A stretch of DNA of 5,651 nt from Candidatus Methanocomedens sp. (GTDB taxonomy: Archaea; Halobacteriota; Methanosarcinia; Methanosarcinales; Methanocomedenaceae), in contig QBUR01000110.1 of the NCBI GenBank assembly GCA_013374385.1, forward strand, positions 1 through 5,651. The letters are read 5' to 3'. The notes below the pieces were generated by a model. It was not told the origin of the DNA. It made no database searches and saw only the letters and a program-made list of their open reading frames with translations. The position numbers were made by a program, and so were the translations under genes. This document shows positions 1 through 5,648 of the stretch, in pieces; the first letter of the stretch is position 1, and each line of letters begins with the position of its first letter.

Positions 1-319
1 ATTTTCCTTCATACCTGATCCATCCAAAATAGGTCTTAACCTTACAACATTCATTGGAATAAACATTGATTCAAGCCGCAGGATTAACATTATCAACAAA
101 CTGAGAGACGTAGACGATATCCTGGAGATACATGAACTGCTTGAACCCTATGACCTGTTTTTGAAGGTCAGGACCTTTGATATAAACTCTCTCAAAAATA
201 ATGTGTTGCATGTCATAAATGAAATCTATGGTGTGCACGAGTCCAGCACACTCATAACGACAAAACGACATAAAGAAGAATCATGTAAGATCCTTAAAAA
301 GGGGGAAGAAATTGAATGA
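1..319 (+). CDS. Lrp/AsnC-family transcriptional regulator, C-terminal part (5'-truncated by window edge)
   Basis: The reading frame is open from base 2 and ends at TGA 317-319, giving 105 residues with no start codon in the window. The translation fits the RAM (AsnC ligand-binding) domain of Lrp-type regulators. It has an entry strand (TTFIGINID), a helix (INIINKLRDVDDI), the strand and turn containing EPYDLFLKVRTFD, a second helix, and the closing GVHESSTLITTKRHKEE, which matches the usual 'GV..t.T' strand. Family members are about 140-160 residues, so roughly 50 N-terminal residues with the helix-turn-helix lie upstream of the window. In this family the RAM domain binds an amino acid or other small effector and drives oligomerisation; the effector here cannot be read from sequence. 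The tail after the RAM fold is short and lysine/glutamate-rich. The stop overlaps the ATG of the next small reading frame. Family assignment is fairly sure; the regulated genes are unknown. Confidence 0.85.
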   Translation, partial: FSFIPDPSKIGLNLTTFIGINIDSSRRINIINKLRDVDDILEIHELLEPYDLFLKVRTFDINSLKNNVLHVINEIYGVHESSTLITTKRHKEESCKILKKGEEIE

Positions 320-450
320 TATTTGGCAGCAATTTTGATGTGCTTGCCGGATTGTTGTTGCCCGAAATGTCATATGAATTAGCACGCACCATCGCTTTAT
401 TAATCGAAATCCCCGGAATCTTGATAATGCTGTATTCAGCCTTGAAATAA
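316..450 (+). CDS. Possible 44-residue single-pass membrane peptide, translationally coupled to the Lrp gene
   Basis: This short frame runs from ATG 316-318 to TAA 448-450. Its ATG overlaps the TGA of the Lrp-type gene (ATGA), the arrangement expected for translational coupling. A purine run, GGGGGAAGAA at 301-310, sits where a ribosome binding site would lie. The peptide starts MIFGSNFDVLAGLLLPEM and ends with a hydrophobic stretch at about residues 25-43 (ALLIEIPGILIMLYSAL) that could cross the membrane once, although Glu31 and Pro33 interrupt it. I do not recognise a family. It could be a genuine small membrane protein, a remnant of a longer membrane protein, or chance. The evidence for translation is the overlap, the upstream purines and the hydrophobic composition only. 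Confidence 0.42.
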   Translation: MIFGSNFDVLAGLLLPEMSYELARTIALLIEIPGILIMLYSALK

Positions 451-470
451 GAAGTTATTGGAATAATCAA

Positions 471-980
471 ATGTCCTCCAGAACGACCGACCGTCGGGAT
501 AGGTTTGCCAGATCATGGAAACTTTTAGGCATTCCATCCAAGTCAAAGTGGAAAGGTAGTCTCCTGAACAACAGGATACTATCAAGAGCCATGTCCAGGT
601 TGATGGACCGGTTTCAGTCCCAAACTCTTCCAATACTCGAAGATACATGTTATGAAATGGGAAAGGAAGATTGCAAACAATTACAAGATACATTAAACGT
701 CAAAGATACTTCTGCTTCGTCCTGTCTAGAACCTATGGAAATGATTTGCCTGCTAAACAGCATTGATTCCGAGATAATTTCAAAAAATAAAAACATTGCA
801 TCTATGAAAATTAATGCCTGTCCTTTCAGTGATGTATTGGTAGGTGTAGTGCCCAGTATTGTGGTCTGCAAAAACTATTTTAGAGGTACTATACAAACTA
901 TCAACAAAAATGCCACATTTATTCAACCTGAAATGAAGTGTAATGAAGATGAGGTGTGCGAATTTGTGGTCAACATTTAG
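471..980 (+). CDS. Cysteine-rich protein resembling the ATC-hydrolase / V4R-like small-molecule-binding family
   Basis: This is a 169-residue soluble protein of uncertain function. The N-terminal 30 residues are basic (RTTDRRDRFARSWK). A helical part follows, with the family-like LMDRFQ...ILEDTCYEMGKEDCKQL at about 44-71. The C-terminal part runs Cys117-Pro-Phe, Cys133, Cys157 and Cys163-Glu-Phe. That order (CP[YF], a lone Cys about 16 residues on, then C-x5-C-x-F at the end) recalls L-2-amino-thiazoline-4-carboxylic acid hydrolase-like proteins and the V4R fold, which bind small ligands or metals. The protein has eight cysteines (also 60, 68, 85, 93). ATG 471 is the first usual start; the frame stays open back to 378 without an ATG, GTG or TTG. 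The ribosome binding site is weak. It lies 20 bases after the small frame and downstream of the Lrp-type regulator, so co-transcription is likely. Codon use is AT-rich compared with the minus-strand genes. The coding call is fairly sure; the family is an inference from the cysteine pattern. Confidence 0.72.
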   Translation: MSSRTTDRRDRFARSWKLLGIPSKSKWKGSLLNNRILSRAMSRLMDRFQSQTLPILEDTCYEMGKEDCKQLQDTLNVKDTSASSCLEPMEMICLLNSIDSEIISKNKNIASMKINACPFSDVLVGVVPSIVVCKNYFRGTIQTINKNATFIQPEMKCNEDEVCEFVVNI

Positions 981-1024
981 GTCCAAATCCGATACTAAAG
1001 GCTCTTAATAATCATGATTTCAGG

Positions 1025-1492
1025 TTAATCTGCTTTTCCTGCACCACTGCGCACATCAACCGCAGCGCCCCTTTTAAACTTCTGCATTTCGACTGCGCTA
1101 AGTACCGCCTGTCCAGTTGCCAGTAATGTATCATTTTCATCCACCACCAGGACTTCGTCACTCGCTCTTACATCAGGGCTAGCTTCAATAACATGTCTGG
1201 CAAAAGCAGTTTTCCCATCCCGCACAAAAGGCACTGCATCAGCCATCACTACAACCCTTGATGCAGGCGCTGTCAAAAAGCTATGAAGCCGGGCACCCCC
1301 CTCCATGCTCAACGTTAGCACCCCATCCCTGGCACGGACTGTGGCAATACGCCCTCCATTAAATGTAACTTGCCGTACCCTTTTTGTCCTGGACAATAAA
1401 AACTCAGACCCGTCAGGAAACAGGGCTTTTCCTGCCCCCCGGCCGAACTGGAAATCAGCAATAATCCTCACCCGTTTCAAATGATCTGGCAT
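1025..1492 (-). CDS. Stand-alone PUA-domain RNA-binding protein (COG1370-like)
   Basis: This 155-residue protein has two parts. The N-terminal pre-PUA module (about 5-70) contains FQFGRGAGKALFPDGSEF and matches the domain found before PUA in archaeal tRNA-guanine transglycosylase and archaeosine synthase. The PUA domain (about 77-150) shows DGKTAFARHV at 92-101 and the closing GQAVLSAVEMQKFKRGAAV at 127-145. PUA domains bind structured RNA, usually tRNA or rRNA. There is no catalytic TGT or pseudouridine synthase domain, so this is either a free-standing RNA-binding protein or a partner of a modifying enzyme encoded elsewhere. The length fits the small archaeal PUA proteins. The start is supported by GGAG seven bases upstream of the ATG. 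It is last in the ACT-hom-PUA run, 40 bases after hom, and faces the gene ending at 980 convergently. The link with threonine biosynthesis is probably co-transcription only. Confidence 0.9.
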   Translation of the reverse strand: MPDHLKRVRIIADFQFGRGAGKALFPDGSEFLLSRTKRVRQVTFNGGRIATVRARDGVLTLSMEGGARLHSFLTAPASRVVVMADAVPFVRDGKTAFARHVIEASPDVRASDEVLVVDENDTLLATGQAVLSAVEMQKFKRGAAVDVRSGAGKAD

Positions 1493-1499
1493 ATGGTAT

Positions 1500-1503
1500 C
1501 TCC
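1500..1503 (-). promoter_or_regulatory. Ribosome binding site of the PUA gene
   Basis: On the minus strand GGAG is followed by seven bases and then the ATG at 1490-1492. This fixes the start of the PUA protein and suggests it is translated from the hom message by its own initiation. Confidence 0.6.
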
Positions 1504-1532
1504 AGTATTACAATACATCAGTATCTAAGACC

Positions 1533-2543
1533 TTAACATTCGTTTTTGCATATGGCAATGATATCACTCAACACGGCACTGGCTGTCTCCATAGACCCTG
1601 CACCCTTCCCTTTCACACAGATGGGGCCTGCCAAATCAGTCCTGAGCAATGCTACGTTCAATGTACCACCCACTGCAAGCGGGTGATTTTTCGGAACCAG
1701 TTTTGGTACAACCTTTATTATGGCGTTATCCCCGTTCCGCACCTCACCGATAAGTTTTATCACCATTCCCTCAGCACCTGCCAACAAAAGGGATTCTGGT
1801 GTGATCTTAGTTATGCCGGTGACGTCAACGTCATCATAAGTTACATTCATCCCAAAAATAGAATTCGCAAGTATGACCAGTTTACAGGCAGTATCAATAC
1901 CCTCAACATCATATGACGGGTCGGTTTCTGCAATGCCCAGTTCCTGGGCCTCACCCAGCACCTGCTTGTAAGAAAGGCCTTCCTCGGTCATGCGGCTGAG
2001 TATATAGTTACAGGTACCGTTTAAGATACCCTCTATGCTTATGATCCTATTCCCTGCCAGCGCTTCCCGGGCAAGGTTCAATATGGGCATCGCTCCGCCC
2101 ACAGTCGCTTCAAACCTGAACTGGAGATCGCTCTTCTTAGCCTCTTCACACAGCAAGTTATACTTGAGTGCAAGAGGACCTTTATTGGAGGTCACCACAT
2201 GACGGCTATGCCGAAACGCCTCAAGCATATAGGTAAGACCCGGTTCTCCGTCCTCGATATTGGTTGGAGTGGCATCTACCACAATATTATGGTCAATATC
2301 TTTTATCACATCAAGAGACGTAAGGTCTGATGTGGCAACCGAACCAGTTTCTTTTTTTCGCCCAATAGCAGCTTCAAGGTCCACACCATCTGGCTCGACA
2401 CATGCCCCGCCCCTGTCAGAAATGGCCACTACTACCAGATTGATGTCCATATCGGCCAGATAGTCCTTTTTTTGTAAAATTGCCCGGGCCACACCCTGGC
2501 CAACCGCACCAAAACCAATTATAGAAAGTTTAACCGTTTTCAT
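1533..2543 (-). CDS. hom: Homoserine dehydrogenase
   Basis: The enzyme reduces aspartate 4-semialdehyde to homoserine with NAD(P)H, the committed cytoplasmic step towards threonine and methionine. The protein has 336 residues, the short form without a fused C-terminal ACT domain. The N-terminal Rossmann fold shows GFGAVGQG at 10-17 and VVDATPTN at 88-95. SNKGPLA at 119-125 holds the conserved Lys121. The catalytic domain has EATVGGAMPI at 145-154 and GILNGTCNYILSRM at 172-185. Residues Glu206, Asp212, Asp217 and Lys221 have the spacing of the homoserine-binding and catalytic residues of yeast homoserine dehydrogenase (E208, D214, D219, K223). The C-terminal GKGAGSMETASAVLSDI closes the NAD domain. 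All key residues are present, so it should be active. The start is supported by AGGTGA five bases upstream. It follows the double-ACT gene after 10 bases, which fits a separately encoded allosteric regulator replacing the fused ACT domain of bacterial enzymes. Confidence 0.97.
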   Translation of the reverse strand: MKTVKLSIIGFGAVGQGVARAILQKKDYLADMDINLVVVAISDRGGACVEPDGVDLEAAIGRKKETGSVATSDLTSLDVIKDIDHNIVVDATPTNIEDGEPGLTYMLEAFRHSRHVVTSNKGPLALKYNLLCEEAKKSDLQFRFEATVGGAMPILNLAREALAGNRIISIEGILNGTCNYILSRMTEEGLSYKQVLGEAQELGIAETDPSYDVEGIDTACKLVILANSIFGMNVTYDDVDVTGITKITPESLLLAGAEGMVIKLIGEVRNGDNAIIKVVPKLVPKNHPLAVGGTLNVALLRTDLAGPICVKGKGAGSMETASAVLSDIIAICKNEC

Positions 2544-2547
2544 TATT

Positions 2548-2553
2548 TCACCT
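2548..2553 (-). promoter_or_regulatory. Ribosome binding site of hom, abutting the ACT stop codon
   Basis: On the minus strand the sequence is TAA-AGGTGA-AATA(T)-ATG-like: AGGTGA follows immediately after the stop of the ACT gene and ends four bases before the hom ATG. It matches the archaeal GGAGGTGATC consensus well. Its position makes reinitiation by ribosomes finishing the ACT gene likely, so the two products would be made in proportion. Confidence 0.65.
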
Positions 2554-3057
2554 TTAGGAATCTATTTCTATTGGTTCAATTACCAGTAGGTCCTTTTCTG
2601 CTGCAACACGTTTCAATATATCCACTGCTTTGGTAAGTTCTGTCTTATCCGAAGCACTGATGACAACAGAGGCAGAAGATGGTTCATCGATGGCGGGCAT
2701 GGAAATTGATACATTCACCACCTCGGCAAATCCTGTACTGTCAATCTGGTCAATAGTATCGCCCATACCACTATGAACAATATGCCCGATAAGTATCAGG
2801 GTCACCGATTCGAGTCGGTATTTCTTATTCACACTGACAACACGCATATCATTGCGTTCCAAATTGTCAATGATCTCATCTAACCGACCACTGGTTAACT
2901 GGAATACGACCTGTACCGGAATGGCACCACTGGGGGTCCGCTGGTCATGGTGATGGATGACACTCATTATATTGGCACCAGACTCTGACACCGGTATCAA
3001 GGCCCGGACAAGCTGTCCGGGCACATCCTTTAATTCAAGGTCCATTGAAACGATCAT
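2554..3057 (-). CDS. Double ACT-domain protein, predicted allosteric regulator of homoserine dehydrogenase (COG2061-like)
   Basis: This 167-residue protein contains two ACT-type modules. The first (about 2-76) has the ligand-site loop DVPGQLVRAL at 11-20 and GANIMSVIHHHD at 27-38. The second (about 83-160) runs from SVTLILIGHIVHSG, with GMGDTIDQIDSTGF as its loop and helix, to a final strand LLVIEPIEI. ACT modules bind amino acids and control linked enzymes. Archaeal proteins of this architecture next to hom are annotated as predicted regulators of homoserine dehydrogenase, and hom starts only 10 bases downstream here. Threonine is the natural candidate effector, but that is inference. ATG 3057 is chosen because a weak AGGA lies ten bases upstream; Met5 (3045) is an alternative. 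It is the first gene of the ACT-hom-PUA operon, with its own spacer and a TATA-like element upstream. Confidence 0.94.
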   Translation of the reverse strand: MIVSMDLELKDVPGQLVRALIPVSESGANIMSVIHHHDQRTPSGAIPVQVVFQLTSGRLDEIIDNLERNDMRVVSVNKKYRLESVTLILIGHIVHSGMGDTIDQIDSTGFAEVVNVSISMPAIDEPSSASVVISASDKTELTKAVDILKRVAAEKDLLVIEPIEIDS

Positions 3058-3077
3058 TAAGCGTATTCCTTTATGTG

Positions 3078-3086
3078 ATTATTTAA
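3078..3086 (-). promoter_or_regulatory. Candidate TATA element of the ACT-hom-PUA operon
   Basis: The minus strand reads TTAAATAAT, centred about 25 bases before the ACT start codon. Archaeal TATA boxes lie about 25-27 bases before the transcription start, so initiation would fall at or next to the ATG. A weak AGGA at 3067-3070 argues instead for a short leader from a start further upstream. This is an AT-rich match in an AT-rich spacer and no strong BRE is visible. Confidence 0.3.
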
Positions 3087-3123
3087 CTGTAAAGGTATCA
3101 TCAAATTTCATACACATACACCT

Positions 3124-3177
3124 TTTTGTGTAATAAGGGTTTTGTGCAAGGGTTTTGTGTGACGGAAGAGTTTTGTG
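3124..3177. repeat. Four copies of TTTTGTG in the helicase-ACT spacer
   Basis: TTTTGTG occurs at 3124-3130, 3140-3146, 3153-3159 and 3171-3177. The last three are preceded by G, and three of the four are followed by T. Distances between copies are 16, 13 and 18 bases, so the array is irregular. Read on the minus strand it is CACAAAA(C) repeated four times, lying about 65-120 bases upstream of the ACT start and just after the helicase stop. It could be a cluster of operator sites, a decayed tandem duplication, or part of the helicase 3' end. Confidence 0.6.
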
Positions 3178-3191
3178 TAAGGTTCTTGAAC

Positions 3192-5417
3192 TTATGATTC
3201 ACCTTGTTTCATATCATTGAAAAAATTCATCAGCGAGAATTTCACTTTCCCTGGTTCCACATCAATAATCTCACCCTGCTCATCTGCCGGGAACTTGTTA
3301 AACACCGAATACTTTTTCCAGCGGCGAAGAGAACCAGTTGTGTACCGGCCATCCAGCAATATACGGGCACCATAGTCAGATGGGGAACGGATGACCCGGC
3401 CCATGGCCTGCCTTACCTTGCGTATAGTTGGTATTAAGATGGCATAATCCCAACCAAGTCCGGGATATTCGTGCTCATAGGCTGATTCAATGGCACGCAT
3501 CCTGTCGTTCAATGCAGGGTATCCGATCCCTACGATGACCACAGTCCTGCCCCGCCCGTCCTTGTAATCCACACCTTCACTCAGCGTACCCCACAGGTAT
3601 GAGAATATCACTGCCTTATGACCGGACTCGCCTGTCCTGAAGAACTCATCCCGTATCTCACCTGAAGATATGCCAATCTCATCCAGGTAAACCGGTACGT
3701 CTGTGGTGATGCGGTCCCGGTACATCCTGGCTTCGTGATAACTCTGGAAGAACAAGAGTACATTGCCTTCACTGTGCTGGATGATTTCATCCAATATGTG
3801 AGTAAGTTGTTCGATGTTGGCAGGGTCATCCCTGCTTTTAGCAAAAAGGGGAGGAATATTGATAGCGATGGTCAGCCTGTTATCTTCGGGAAAAGTAATG
3901 CCATACGATATTTCCTCAACCGTACGCTTGATATCCAGGGTTGCCAGCGTCATTGGGAACGGCTTCAGGGTTGCCGACATAAGTATGGACGAGTACACAG
4001 ACTGGAACAGTGGAGCGGTAACGCTGCGGGGTATACAGGCAACAAGTTCTATCCTGCTTTCCAGTTCGCCATCCCGCCTTCGTATATTTAGTATAGGATA
4101 ATAGAGCGGGTCAGAAGAATGTTCCAGGTAGAAAGTGACAAACTCTGCACTGCGCAGCAGTTGCGAACGCTTCCGCCTTTTTGCATGTCCTGACTTATAC
4201 TGCTGTTTATAGAACTCATCCAGGTACCTGCCCAGTTCAGCTGCCTCACCGAGCAGTTCACCCAGGTCAGTAATTCCGGCATCCTCTACCTGCTCCAGTA
4301 ATAATCGTAAAAAATGGTCAGTCCTCTTTTTTGGGTCACATATGCTGATATCTTTCCACATACCAGGCAGATGCTCCCTTTCCCCAAACTCAAGTCTTGA
4401 CTCACAGGCCTCTTTGAGGTGTCTCAACAGCAGTTTAAACAGTATCTCCATATCCTTGACGCGGTAGGAGTCGCTCATTGCCACACTTTCGTTGGCAGTT
4501 AATTCTTCATTGGCGTGTTGCAGGCTGTATTCGGGCAGGGTCAATGATGAATGGCTCCTGGCTGCGGATTCAATGTTATGGGCCTCATCAAATATCAAAA
4601 TTACATCGTCCATCCCCCTATCCATCCAGCCAAGCATGTTGGCAAAGATATCCGGGTTAAGGATATGGTGATAGTTACATATCAACAACCGGGCATGGGA
4701 CACCTGGCGTTTAACCAGTTCATACCCGCACATGCCTCTCTCATGCGCCCATTCATTCACATCCTCAGGCGTGCGCACGCCTTCATTGTACCAGGATGAA
4801 AAATCATCACTGGAATTGATTGAAAATTCATCCCATGTTGAAGGTTTTTGCATGTCTTCATCCTGCACTACCACCTTGTAAAAATGGGTGCAGTGACGCT
4901 CCTGCAAGTCCTTTATCTGCTTTGCCAGTTTTTCCCGCTCGGTTGAAAGAGTCCTGGTTACTTCAACAGTGGCATCATCGGGATGCTGCTTCAATTCCTG
5001 GTGCAGATGCCCAAGCCGTGCTTTGAGTTGTGATTGCTCTTTTTCCTTTTCAATCAGTTCAAGGGTATTTTCCCGAAGGATATTGCAGGTCTCATAATCT
5101 TCATCCCTGGGGCACATGTGCTTCTTTCCCTTTAGCACCACCACATTAATGTCATGCTGCTGCTTTATCTCCCTGGATTCATCAACGAACTGCTGCATTT
5201 GCTGGTGCACATTTGTTGCAATTATGACCACTTTATCCAGTTGCTGTGCAACGTCTATGGAGGGGGAGAGTGCGCTGAGGGTCTTACCGGTCCCGCATGC
5301 ACCCTCGAACAGCACCACCTTGCTGTTTTGCAGGGCCTCATGTATGGAATCCATTGCCTCCTGCTGGTTGGGGTAACATGAAGGCTTGGGGAAGAATTTC
5401 ATGTATTCAGGGGTCAT
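3192..5417 (-). CDS. XPD/Rad3/DinG-type Fe-S ATP-dependent DNA helicase
   Basis: This is a superfamily 2 helicase of the XPD/Rad3/DinG class, which unwinds DNA 5'-3' in repair or replication-linked processing. From ATG 5417 it has 741 residues. Motifs in order are: YPNQQEAM (15-22); Walker A EGACGTGKT (38-46); the Fe-S region with Cys102, Cys111, Cys176 and Cys230; FDEAHN (276-281); an arch-like region (about 290-435); SSILMSATL (476-484); VLLFFQSYHEA (553-563); LWGTLSEGVDY (608-618); and QAMGRVIRSPSDYGAR (670-685). All ATPase motifs and four candidate [4Fe-4S] ligands are intact, so it should be active. It is longer than compact archaeal XPD enzymes, partly because a charged coiled-coil-like segment (about 112-175) separates the second and third cysteines. 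A TTG at 5432 would add five residues; ATG 5417 is preferred because a TATA-like element lies about 27 bases upstream. An internal ATG at 5402 is a further alternative. The class is sure; the exact orthologue (XPD or DinG-like) is not. Confidence 0.93.
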   Translation of the reverse strand: MTPEYMKFFPKPSCYPNQQEAMDSIHEALQNSKVVLFEGACGTGKTLSALSPSIDVAQQLDKVVIIATNVHQQMQQFVDESREIKQQHDINVVVLKGKKHMCPRDEDYETCNILRENTLELIEKEKEQSQLKARLGHLHQELKQHPDDATVEVTRTLSTEREKLAKQIKDLQERHCTHFYKVVVQDEDMQKPSTWDEFSINSSDDFSSWYNEGVRTPEDVNEWAHERGMCGYELVKRQVSHARLLICNYHHILNPDIFANMLGWMDRGMDDVILIFDEAHNIESAARSHSSLTLPEYSLQHANEELTANESVAMSDSYRVKDMEILFKLLLRHLKEACESRLEFGEREHLPGMWKDISICDPKKRTDHFLRLLLEQVEDAGITDLGELLGEAAELGRYLDEFYKQQYKSGHAKRRKRSQLLRSAEFVTFYLEHSSDPLYYPILNIRRRDGELESRIELVACIPRSVTAPLFQSVYSSILMSATLKPFPMTLATLDIKRTVEEISYGITFPEDNRLTIAINIPPLFAKSRDDPANIEQLTHILDEIIQHSEGNVLLFFQSYHEARMYRDRITTDVPVYLDEIGISSGEIRDEFFRTGESGHKAVIFSYLWGTLSEGVDYKDGRGRTVVIVGIGYPALNDRMRAIESAYEHEYPGLGWDYAILIPTIRKVRQAMGRVIRSPSDYGARILLDGRYTTGSLRRWKKYSVFNKFPADEQGEIIDVEPGKVKFSLMNFFNDMKQGES

Positions 5418-5439
5418 TAAGGTAGAATTCAAGTTCTTC

Positions 5440-5448
5440 TTTAAATAT
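5440..5448 (-). promoter_or_regulatory. Candidate TATA element of the helicase gene
   Basis: The minus strand reads ATATTTAAA with its centre about 27 bases before ATG 5417, the distance expected between an archaeal TATA box and the transcription start. No ribosome binding site is visible before this ATG, so a leaderless message is plausible. The bases upstream of the box (CCAACC) are not a good BRE. Confidence 0.42.
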
Positions 5449-5484
5449 GGTTGGTAATAGCGGAGTGAAACTAATGCACAACGT

Positions 5485-5535
5485 CATTATGGAAATATGA
5501 TGAACATTATGGAAATGGTGGTACTTATCCATAAT
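5485..5535. repeat. ATTATGGA motif: two direct copies 20 bases apart and one inverted copy
   Basis: CATTATGGAAAT is identical at 5485-5496 and 5505-5516, so the copies are exactly 20 bases apart, about two helical turns. TCCATAAT at 5528-5535 is the same eight-base core inverted. The cluster lies about 40-95 bases upstream of the helicase TATA-like element and outside any gene. Such spacing fits a regulator binding one face of the DNA, but no known regulator is recognised from the motif. Confidence 0.55.
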
Positions 5536-5585
5536 CCAGTTTTAGGTCATGAGTTACCGACTTCACGTTGAAACGGGAAGCATCT

Positions 5586-5648
5586 AGTGTCAAGTAAACC
5601 CTATAATGTATCCAAATACGCTATCAATACACATTATAATCTGACACT
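5586..5648. repeat. Nested inverted repeat at the window edge
   Basis: An outer pair AGTGTCA (5586-5592) / TGACACT (5642-5648) encloses an inner pair TATAATGT (5602-5609) / ACATTATA (5631-5638). The arms are offset by 9 bases on the left and 3 on the right, with 21 bases in the centre. It could fold as a hairpin with an internal loop, be a remnant of a short inverted-repeat element, or mark the end of a mobile element continuing beyond the window. No coding frame accompanies it here. Confidence 0.45.

Noticed and set aside
378..470. In-frame open extension upstream of the cysteine-rich gene, possibly joining it to the 44-residue frame by a frameshift
   Set aside because: The extension has no ATG, GTG or TTG, its translation looks like a shifted reading of the small frame, and the hydrophobic peptide and the soluble protein have no evident reason to be one protein.
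650..986. Minus-strand open frames opposite the cysteine-rich gene
   Set aside because: They are antisense to a better-supported frame with a family-like motif pattern and show no features of their own.
981..1024. Bidirectional terminator between the convergent genes
   Set aside because: The 44-base gap contains neither a clear hairpin nor a T-run on either strand, so no terminator can be placed.
1683..2463. Plus-strand open frames inside hom
   Set aside because: The minus strand carries every homoserine dehydrogenase motif, so these are antisense shadows.
3124..3177. CRISPR-like array
   Set aside because: The repeat unit is only seven to eight bases, spacing is irregular (13-18 bases) and there are no spacers of CRISPR size.
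3735..4101. Two plus-strand open frames of 95-118 residues inside the helicase gene
   Set aside because: They lie antisense to conserved helicase sequence, have no recognisable domain or ribosome binding site, and are expected by-products of the helicase codon use.
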